Assembly (NCBI GenBank): GCA_026400375.1
Contig: JAPLPG010000244.1
Span: 1-42,266 of the forward strand
Length of the DNA: 42,266 bases
Direction: 5' to 3'
From: Novosphingobium sp.
Lineage (GTDB): Bacteria; Pseudomonadota; Alphaproteobacteria; Sphingomonadales; Sphingomonadaceae
Both the position numbers and the translations under genes were made by a program. A model generated the notes under the pieces. That model was not told the origin of the DNA. It saw only the letters and a list, made by a program, of their open reading frames with translations, and searched no databases. Positions 25,350 to 33,582 of this stretch are shown piece by piece (position 1 is the stretch's first letter; the number at the start of each line of letters is the position of its first letter).

Positions 25350-26588
25350 ATGCCTGTCCCAAGCCGCCCCCAGCGCCGCGTCCTCATGCTGCAGGGCCTC
25401 ATGGGCCCCCTCTTCCGCCGCCTCGGCCAGGGTTTGTCAAAAGCCGGCCACAGCGTGTACAAGATCAACTTCAACGGCGGCGACCGCCTCTTCTGGCGCC
25501 TCCCCGGCGGCATCGATTATCGCGGCACACTGGATGAATGGCCGGATGCGCTCGCACGAATCCTTGCGGAAAAGCAGATCACCGACGTCATCCTGTTCGG
25601 CGATTGCCGCGATCACCACATGATCGCGACGAAGGTCTGCCGGGAGTGCGGCATTCCGGTGCACGTCTTTGAAGAGGGTTATATCCGGCCCGATTGGGTG
25701 ACGTTCGAACAGGGCGGCGTCAACGGCCATTCGTCGCTCCCGCGCGATCCTGATTGGTATCGCGCCGAAGCGGCGAAGCTGCCTCCGGCGCCGGAGCACA
25801 AACAGGTGCCATCATCCTTCCGCCGCCGCGCGACCGAGGGGCTGGTCTACAACCTGGCCGACGTGCTGACCCGCTGGCATTATTCCAACTGGAACAACCA
25901 CCGCCCCTGGCACCCGCTGGTCGAAGGCATGGGCTGGTGGCGCAAGCTGCGGCAGCGCAAGGAGCGGGACGCGCAAGCGGGCAGGCTGCTGGTCCGGCTC
26001 GAACAATCGGGACAGCCGTACTTCCTCTTCCCGTTGCAGCTGGATTCGGACGCCCAGATCCGCCTCCACTCCCCGTTCGCCGGCATTGCCGAGGCGATGA
26101 AGGTGGTGATCGGGTCCTTTGCGGCCCACGCCCCGGCAGACACGCGCCTGGTGATCAAGGAGCACCCCCTCGACAACGGCGTGCGCGACTGGGAGCAGAT
26201 CTCCCGCGATCTGGCCACCCGGTTCGATGTTGCCGATCGCATCGATTACCTGCCCAGCGGCGACATCGTGCCGGTGGCGGCACGCTCGCTCGGCATGGTC
26301 ACCATCAACAGCACCAGCGGAACGCTGGGCCTTTCCATGGGCATTCCGGCCGTTGTGCTTGGCACGGCCATCTACGACGTGCCGGGCATTACCGCTCAGG
26401 ACGGGCTGGACGCATTCTGGCGAGCGCCGCCGCAGCCCGACGCGGCAACGTTCGATGCCTTCCGCCGCGTACTCATCGACCGCTGCCTGATCCCGGGCGG
26501 GTTCTTTTCGGAAGAAGCGCTCGATCTGGTCGTCCACGGCGCGATTGCCCGGTTCCAGACCGGGAACCATGGTCAGGCAGGGACGTGA
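25350..26588 (+). CDS. kpsS: KpsS-like capsule Kdo transferase
   Basis: A 412-residue protein of the capsule synthesis/export family shared by KpsS and KpsC. KpsS adds the first Kdo to lyso-phosphatidylglycerol in group 2 capsules. Visible: RRVLMLQGLMGPLFRRLG, DVILFGDCRDHH, VFEEGYIRPDWVTFE (equivalent to the EDG motif of KpsC), FPLQLDSDAQIR, LVIKEHPLDNG and TINSTSGTLGLSMGIPAVVLG. It stands alone on the plus strand and converges with the GT at 26609 (20-bp gap). Together with the one-module KpsC it would build the Kdo linker. Confidence 0.9.
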   Translation: MPVPSRPQRRVLMLQGLMGPLFRRLGQGLSKAGHSVYKINFNGGDRLFWRLPGGIDYRGTLDEWPDALARILAEKQITDVILFGDCRDHHMIATKVCRECGIPVHVFEEGYIRPDWVTFEQGGVNGHSSLPRDPDWYRAEAAKLPPAPEHKQVPSSFRRRATEGLVYNLADVLTRWHYSNWNNHRPWHPLVEGMGWWRKLRQRKERDAQAGRLLVRLEQSGQPYFLFPLQLDSDAQIRLHSPFAGIAEAMKVVIGSFAAHAPADTRLVIKEHPLDNGVRDWEQISRDLATRFDVADRIDYLPSGDIVPVAARSLGMVTINSTSGTLGLSMGIPAVVLGTAIYDVPGITAQDGLDAFWRAPPQPDAATFDAFRRVLIDRCLIPGGFFSEEALDLVVHGAIARFQTGNHGQAGT

Positions 26589-26608
26589 CACCGGACCGAA
26601 ACTTGCGG

Positions 26609-27736
26609 TCAGGTCAGGCCCGCTGCGAGCTTCTGATAGACACCTACGGTTTCGGTCACGCATTTTGCCCAGGTATAGGACCCCGCAACCGCCTGGCCTG
26701 ATGCTGCATAGGCCCGCCGCAACGGCTCGTCTTCGAGCATTTCATGCACTGCCTGGGCAAACTGGTCGGCATCCTCGACGTTGACCACGCGGGCCGCGCC
26801 CTTGGTCACCTCGATCAGGGTCTGCGCATCACCGACGATGGTGGGAATGCCGAACGCCATCGCTTCGAGCGGGGGCAAGCCAAACCCTTCGTAAAGCGAC
26901 GGATAGACGAAGAGGCGCGCGCCGCGATACAACGCATCCCGCTCATGATCTGCGACATAGTGCAGAGACCTCAGCCAGCCTGCCTGCCCGGCCTGCGCGA
27001 TCGCTGCATCGAGAGCTTCGGATTTCCACCCCCTGGCCCCGGCGAGAACAAGAGGGATGTTGCGCCGAACCGGTTCGGGCAGCCGGCCATAGGCCGCAAT
27101 CAGCTTGTCGATGCGCTTGCGCGGCTCAAGCGTGCTGACGCACAGGGTGTAATGCCCGGCAGCCAGATCAAGGCCGCCTAGTGTCTCCGACATGCCGGAA
27201 TCGTCGCCGGTTGCCAACGCTCCGGCCGGAGGATTTACGCCAAGTGGAACGTGAAAGACGTGGTCATCCCTGATGCCGAGGACATCGATCACTTCGCGCC
27301 GCACGGTCTCGCTGTCGGTGATCACGCATTGTGCGCGGTCGAGCGAGCTGCGAAAGCGCAATTCGAAATCCCTCACCCGCTCGATCGGATGGGTTTCGGG
27401 GTAGAGCAGCACCGACAGGTCATGCACGGTGATGACGCCCCCCTTGGCCCAGTCGGGGAGGAAGTAGTTCGGCCCGTGCACAATGGCGTTGCGGGCGGTC
27501 AGACGCCCCCGCAGGGAGCTTGCCGCGCGCAGAAACTTGCCGCGCCGATCCTGCCAGCCCGGGGCCAGCATAGGTTCGAAGTCATCGATCCACTGGTTAC
27601 CCCGGAAATATGAAACACGCCCGACCAGATCGATCCGCTGCAGACCGCGCGCCAGTTCTAGGGCGTACCGCCCGATGCCGGTAAGCTGCGGTCCCAGGGC
27701 ATCGACGGAAAACGCGACGTCGAATTGCTCAGGCAT
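26609..27736 (-). CDS. Glycosyltransferase, GT4-type (last gene of the kps operon)
   Basis: A 375-residue GT-B enzyme. It has FSVDALGPQLTGIGRYALEL at the acceptor side, TVHDLSVLLYPETHP, and the donor domain CVSTLEPRKRIDKLIAAYGR, LVLAGARGWKSEALDA and SLYEGFGLPPLEAMAFGIPT with the EX7E motif. The TGIGRYALEL opening is typical of mannosyl/rhamnosyl transferases such as WbpY/WbpZ-type and WbaZ-type enzymes. It overlaps the end of rmd by 8 bp (ATG 27736), which supports use of GDP-rhamnose or GDP-mannose; this is inference from context. Confidence 0.9.
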   Translation of the reverse strand: MPEQFDVAFSVDALGPQLTGIGRYALELARGLQRIDLVGRVSYFRGNQWIDDFEPMLAPGWQDRRGKFLRAASSLRGRLTARNAIVHGPNYFLPDWAKGGVITVHDLSVLLYPETHPIERVRDFELRFRSSLDRAQCVITDSETVRREVIDVLGIRDDHVFHVPLGVNPPAGALATGDDSGMSETLGGLDLAAGHYTLCVSTLEPRKRIDKLIAAYGRLPEPVRRNIPLVLAGARGWKSEALDAAIAQAGQAGWLRSLHYVADHERDALYRGARLFVYPSLYEGFGLPPLEAMAFGIPTIVGDAQTLIEVTKGAARVVNVEDADQFAQAVHEMLEDEPLRRAYAASGQAVAGSYTWAKCVTETVGVYQKLAAGLT

Positions 27737-28628
27737 CCAGCATCCAGGCAAGCGTTTGCGACAGATCGGTCATCACGACGGGGCCGATCACGCTTTCCAC
27801 CCGTGCCTTGCTGCCGGACAGGGTGCGCACTTCGTCCGAACGCACGAATGCCGGATTGACCTGCACCTTCATTTCGTGCCCCGAGATGCGGCCTGCGAGG
27901 TCCAGCACCTCGGCCAGGGTCCGTGCCTCACCGGAACAGATGTTGAAGACGCCGCCGACCGCTTCGGGCGCAGACAACAACCGCGCATACGAATCGACCA
28001 CGTTGCGCACGTCCGAGAAATCGCGGGCAACATCGATGTTGCCAAGCTCGATCACCTCTGCCTTGCGCCGAAGGTGGCCGATGATCTTCGGGATCAGGAA
28101 GTTTTCCGATTGCCCCCGGCCGGTGTAGTTGAACGGCCGCACCGTGATGATCGGCAAGCGATCCGCATAGACCCCGGCCAGCACTTCGCCCGCCACTTTC
28201 GAGACGCCATAGTCGTTGGCCGGCGCCGGCTCCATGTCCTCGGTCAACACGCCCGCGCGCCGGTTGCCATAGACGTTGGCGCTGCTGGCGATCATCACCT
28301 TTGCCGGACTGCCTCCCTGACGCGACAGCGCGTGCAGCAGATTGCGCGTACCGACCACGTTGGACGAATAGAGGTCCGACACATCGCCGTGTGCCACGTT
28401 GGCGATGGCCGCCAGATGCACGACGATTTCCGGCTGCAGATCGGCAACGATTCGCTCCACCGCCGAATGGTCGCGCAGATCCGCGACAACCCGCCCTGCC
28501 AGCGAGTCCGCCGCACCTCCATCGTCGCTGTGGACAAGTCCGAACAGTTCGTGATCGTCCTGCACCAGGCGATCGACGAGGTATCTTCCGGTAAAGCCGT
28601 TCGCGCCGGTAACGAGTACGCGTGCCAT
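27729..28628 (-). CDS. rmd: GDP-6-deoxy-D-mannose (GDP-4-keto-6-deoxymannose) reductase
   Basis: A 299-residue extended SDR. It begins VLVTGANGFTGRYLVDRL, has SSANVYG and the catalytic YGVSK, then RPFNYTGRGQSENFLIPKII, a phrase characteristic of Rmd-type reductases that make GDP-D-rhamnose from the product of Gmd. GDP-L-fucose synthase would be longer and epimerise as well; GDP-6-deoxy-D-talose synthase is a closer alternative that sequence alone cannot fully exclude. It lies directly downstream of gmd (6-bp gap) and overlaps the next glycosyltransferase. The Pseudomonas A-band pathway uses the same gmd-rmd pair. Confidence 0.85.
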   Translation of the reverse strand: MARVLVTGANGFTGRYLVDRLVQDDHELFGLVHSDDGGAADSLAGRVVADLRDHSAVERIVADLQPEIVVHLAAIANVAHGDVSDLYSSNVVGTRNLLHALSRQGGSPAKVMIASSANVYGNRRAGVLTEDMEPAPANDYGVSKVAGEVLAGVYADRLPIITVRPFNYTGRGQSENFLIPKIIGHLRRKAEVIELGNIDVARDFSDVRNVVDSYARLLSAPEAVGGVFNICSGEARTLAEVLDLAGRISGHEMKVQVNPAFVRSDEVRTLSGSKARVESVIGPVVMTDLSQTLAWMLDA

Positions 28629-28634
28629 GGCCGA

Positions 28635-29687
<1,053 letters not shown>

Positions 29688-29702
29688 TCAGTTGCGCTGC
29701 TT

Positions 29703-31031
29703 TCAGATAGAAAAAGGGGTGACCTTTATGATATGAATCTCTCGCATCTCGAAACTCGCCCCCCCTTTCGTGAATATCCTAACTTCTAAATCTGTAACAA
29801 AAAAAGGCAAGCTAAACTGGCGCCTAAAGCTTTCGTGTTCAACCACTTTAACATCGTCAAAAATTGCTAAATCCTTAGCGCCGACATTGCTGGTTACTTC
29901 TATGCGTACTTCACCTTGACACGACGGATAGCCGCTAAATTCGATTACCAACTCATAATTTCCAGGCGGAAACGGGCGATACGGTCCAAAGCATGCAAAA
30001 CCGGTATCATGCGCCGCAATCGATAGAGTTCCGTCACTGACGAATCCACATGCGTTGCGCAGATCGCCTTCGCTGAACGTAAATGTGCCTGCAGACTGAG
30101 ACTGCGAAAATTCAGAGGCTCGCCGAGCGATCAGGACATGAGACGCGGGGCTATCAAGCCCCCTCTTTTCCTCGCACCTAAAGCCTGACCGACTGAGTGC
30201 CTCAGTAAAGTATCTCACATTAAAGCCAAGTTCGAGCCAGCCATTCTTGCGGATAGCCCATAAGGACTGACCATCCATTCGCAACCCCCACGGGATTGGA
30301 AAATGCTCATTTATCGGTTCCGCAGCGAAACAAATCATCCCCTCCGGATTGAGGATCCTCTCACAGCCTTCGATTAAGCTAATATGATCAGCACAATGAT
30401 GAAAGCATTCGAAGAAAAGAATCGCGTCGTATTTCTCATTAAGCGACTGAATTGAAGTAAAATCCCCAAGTATTAAATCAATGCTAAGCTGTTCCATTTC
30501 AGCGCGACGCCGTATCAGATTTATGAAGTCCTCCTCTACATCGATCGCGGTAACTGAGTGCCCCATTTTCGCTAGTGCAAGAGTTATATTCCCCCACCCC
30601 GGCCCAAACTCGAGGATGCGAGAGCCTTGCGGCAAGTTCATCGCCTTGATCGCGAAACCAATCGCCATAAGATGATCGCCTACAAGACCGCTCGATCCGT
30701 GTAGATATGGGAACGGCCTCTGGGCCAACTGAGTAACGTCAAACTTGGTCACTTCGTTGCTAGGCGAATAAACTTTTCCGGCGAGTTGCTCATAAATTTC
30801 GAATTGAAAACGACGATATTCACACGAAAATGGATCGGATGGAACATCCAACTCATATTTTTCGCTAAAGGTTTCGAAAAATTGACGCATTTCCTCGTCA
30901 TCCTTGGCACCTTCTAACCGTGTCAAAAAAGCGTCAATCTCTGCAATGAAGTTCGCGTCGAGTGTGGGCATTGCCGCTTCCGGTGATGAGGGAGTGGCCT
31001 GATGTACTTCTACCCGTTTACCCACAAGCAT
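29703..31031 (-). CDS. Class I SAM-dependent methyltransferase with C-terminal beta-rich domain
   Basis: A 442-residue protein. A helical N-terminal region (~20-110) leads into a Rossmann methyltransferase with ILEFGPGWGNITLALAKMG (139-157), AIDVEEDF, LILGDF and an ECFHHCADHISLIEG stretch. From ~320 the chain changes to a beta-rich segment (GFVSDGTLSIAAHDTGFACF, GPYRPFPPGNYELVIEF) resembling a carbohydrate-binding sandwich. Together these suggest O-methylation of the growing or finished polysaccharide. Base composition is much more AT-rich than the flanking genes, a sign of separate acquisition. ATG 31031 (after GGAG) or 30971 (after GGAAG) could be the start. Confidence 0.82.
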   Translation of the reverse strand: MLVGKRVEVHQATPSSPEAAMPTLDANFIAEIDAFLTRLEGAKDDEEMRQFFETFSEKYELDVPSDPFSCEYRRFQFEIYEQLAGKVYSPSNEVTKFDVTQLAQRPFPYLHGSSGLVGDHLMAIGFAIKAMNLPQGSRILEFGPGWGNITLALAKMGHSVTAIDVEEDFINLIRRRAEMEQLSIDLILGDFTSIQSLNEKYDAILFFECFHHCADHISLIEGCERILNPEGMICFAAEPINEHFPIPWGLRMDGQSLWAIRKNGWLELGFNVRYFTEALSRSGFRCEEKRGLDSPASHVLIARRASEFSQSQSAGTFTFSEGDLRNACGFVSDGTLSIAAHDTGFACFGPYRPFPPGNYELVIEFSGYPSCQGEVRIEVTSNVGAKDLAIFDDVKVVEHESFRRQFSLPFFVTDLEVRIFTKGGASFEMREIHIIKVTPFSI

Positions 31032-31071
31032 GGCTGAAATCTCCGAAATTGATTTAGCAAAAATCCAGCAC

Positions 31072-33582
31072 TTAAAATATTGTACTTGACCAACGATTTT
31101 CGCAGATGACTTTCGCTATGCTATTAGCTGCGTCTGACCACGTAAAGTCAATTTCTTTCTCTATTCTACTTGCCATTTTCTTATTATTGTTCAACCACTG
31201 ATCTAAACAATCGGATAATTCACTCCCAGAGAAACCTGTGAAATATACAGCATCATCACCTGCAACCTCGCGAAAGACCGGCAGATCTCTTGCGATGATA
31301 GGCACGCCAAGGCGCTGGGCTTCCACAAGCGGCAACCCAAACCCTTCTCCTTCGGACGCAGCGACGAGAGCGTCAGCTGATCGCAGGACTGCAAGTAAGT
31401 CTGCATCGGTCGCTCCTTCAAGCCAAAGCAACCGTCTTCCAAACTCATTATGAGACCTGATTGACTCGACAAGATCATCGCACTGCCAGCCGACTTTGCC
31501 GATGATGACAAGCGAAACGTCATCGCGGCCTTTCCACAGGTTGTTCATCGCATCCACAATCTGATCGTGCCGCTTTCTGGGCTCAATTGTGCCGATCGTC
31601 ACGAACACTCGAGATTTTCGTCGTTTCTCGAGCCACTCGACAATTGCCCTATTCGGCGCTTCTTCAACTTCGCTTTCAATATCAGCGCCAAGCCTGAAAT
31701 GGCCTAGGCGCAGCGGGCGACGCAAAGGCAACTTCGTTTTCTCAGCCCACGCCTGAATATCCATCATTACCGATCGCGAAATTGCAACAAGGCCATCGCT
31801 TCGGGCTACTGTATTGAGCCAGCCGTTGAAATTGCGCGAGACTGCATCTGGAAAATACTCGCGTAACTTCAAAGGAAGCATATCGTAGACGACAAAGTAG
31901 CAAAGAATGCCGGATTCATGCAGCTTTTCGAAGAAATCCGCCCGATGTGGCACCAGAACATCCTGAAGATCCAACCCTAGGAACACATCGCCCCGACGGA
32001 AATTCGGCACGGGGTTTGCAATTGGCGCAAAGTTTGAGATCAATTGAAGTCCAACCTTGTTTGACACACGGTACTCTGTAGTCAAATCCGTTGCCACCGG
32101 CACCACGGCGTATTTCTTGCCCGCTGCCTCCTGCAGGTGCGCAAGTATGTTCCGAACAACGCGCTGAATACCGGTCTTAGAATCGCGCGCGTGAAGTTCC
32201 GAAACGTCCACAAATATCTGGATCGGCTGAGCGTCTTGCGGTAGTGATCTTTCGATTGGACCTATGATGTCTTTGGGCGGCATCAAAGCCGCATCCGGCC
32301 CCAAAAGATCTAAGATATGCTGGACGTGGCGCGCGTGCGCTTGCGCATCACGCGCTCGGCGCGAGCGCGGTCTGATACCTTCGATGACGTCCAGCGCAGC
32401 TTGCGCGGTTCGCTGCCAGGAAAATGCCTGACGGCGGTCTTCTGAATTGGCAATCAGCCGGTCGCGCAAACCCCGATCCAGAAGAGCGGATTCAATCTTG
32501 TCCGCAATGGCATGCGTATCCATCGGATCGAACAGCGCTTCTTCGAGTTTTACGACTTCAGGTATGCTTGAAACGTTGGCAGCAATGACCGGTATGCCGT
32601 AATTCATTGCCTCCAAGATGGGGAGGCCGAACCCCTCGTGAAATGATGGGAACACGAACAGAGTCGCACTTGCATAAATCGCTGCGAGTTCGTCATCACT
32701 GACCCAGCCTGTAAAAATGACCTGCTCGTCATTCAGTCCCACGCTTCGGCTGACAGTGCGTAGCTGGTCGATATGCACTTGTGGCATGCCTCCGGCCAAG
32801 ACAAGCTGGTAAGTCGCCTGAAGGTCAGGCGAGAGCACAGAAAACGCCTCAATAAGCCGTGGCAAATTCTTGCGAGCATCCGACGCCCCGCTATAGAGCA
32901 AATAATTGCTGCCTATAGAAAGCCGATTCAGCACGTTGGCGCATTGCTTTGCGGTTCTAGCGCTCGCACAGAAATCATCACTGACCGCCGTCGAGATGTT
33001 GGTGACAACGCTCTCACTAATATTGAAATATTCTATCGCTTCCGTCTTGGAAGACTCAGAAATCGAAAAAATTGCGTTTGCACGCTTAAGCTGTTCAATC
33101 TTTTCGTAGTACCATTCATGGCTGCGTGCGTCGGCCAGATATTCTTTTTCATATATTGCCGGAATTGCGTCGTAAAAGATCGCACTGGTGAACACATCGT
33201 CGAAGTGCTTGTTGATCGTGATTACTGTCGCGTCATCGCAGCCTTCAACAGCGCTGCTGACCAGCAAAATGTCGGGCTGGATTTCGTGGATCACAGCTTC
33301 TCGAAGATATTCGGAAGCCTTGCGACGGAGATTGTTGCCGACCCAGCGAAATGAAGGATCGCCGAAAGGATACCAGACATGCACGTCTGCTTCGTGGACG
33401 TAGCCAGCGAACATCTTTTTCAAGTCGTCGACATTGTCAAACGCGCCGTTCGCCAGCAGCGAGATGCGGTGACGACCAAGGCTCAATCGGCTCAACTGGT
33501 TTACCAACGCCCGGGTATATCGGCCAATTCCGCGATGTCGGCTGCCATTCTGCGCGCCTTGAATGTCTATAAGGATGTGCAT
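31072..33582 (-). CDS. Glycosyltransferase with two GT4 domains
   Basis: An 836-residue protein made of two GT-B glycosyltransferases. Module one (~1-400) starts ILIDIQGAQNGSRHRGIGRY and has SGASDARKNLPRLIEAF and FHEGFGLPILEAMNYGIPVI. Module two (~445-836) starts IFVDVSELHARDSKTGIQR and has GDVFLGLDL, TIGTIEPRKRHDQIVDAM and EGEGFGLPLVEAQRLGVPII. Both modules keep the EX7E donor motif, so both are probably active, giving two linkages or polymerisation of a repeat. Module two is closely related to the separate GT at 36021. The gene is AT-richer than its neighbours. Its ATG directly follows the stop of the FkbM gene. Confidence 0.9.
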   Translation of the reverse strand: MHILIDIQGAQNGSRHRGIGRYTRALVNQLSRLSLGRHRISLLANGAFDNVDDLKKMFAGYVHEADVHVWYPFGDPSFRWVGNNLRRKASEYLREAVIHEIQPDILLVSSAVEGCDDATVITINKHFDDVFTSAIFYDAIPAIYEKEYLADARSHEWYYEKIEQLKRANAIFSISESSKTEAIEYFNISESVVTNISTAVSDDFCASARTAKQCANVLNRLSIGSNYLLYSGASDARKNLPRLIEAFSVLSPDLQATYQLVLAGGMPQVHIDQLRTVSRSVGLNDEQVIFTGWVSDDELAAIYASATLFVFPSFHEGFGLPILEAMNYGIPVIAANVSSIPEVVKLEEALFDPMDTHAIADKIESALLDRGLRDRLIANSEDRRQAFSWQRTAQAALDVIEGIRPRSRRARDAQAHARHVQHILDLLGPDAALMPPKDIIGPIERSLPQDAQPIQIFVDVSELHARDSKTGIQRVVRNILAHLQEAAGKKYAVVPVATDLTTEYRVSNKVGLQLISNFAPIANPVPNFRRGDVFLGLDLQDVLVPHRADFFEKLHESGILCYFVVYDMLPLKLREYFPDAVSRNFNGWLNTVARSDGLVAISRSVMMDIQAWAEKTKLPLRRPLRLGHFRLGADIESEVEEAPNRAIVEWLEKRRKSRVFVTIGTIEPRKRHDQIVDAMNNLWKGRDDVSLVIIGKVGWQCDDLVESIRSHNEFGRRLLWLEGATDADLLAVLRSADALVAASEGEGFGLPLVEAQRLGVPIIARDLPVFREVAGDDAVYFTGFSGSELSDCLDQWLNNNKKMASRIEKEIDFTWSDAANSIAKVICENRWSSTIF

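Noticed and set aside
20863-26588. Idea that the minus-strand hydroxylase and LtaS-like genes belong to the kpsF operon
   Set aside because: They are on the opposite strand and separated by convergent ends; only functional proximity can be claimed.
26589-26608. Terminator between kpsS and the convergent GT
   Set aside because: Only a 4-bp stem (ACCG/CGGT) without a T-run; too weak to call.
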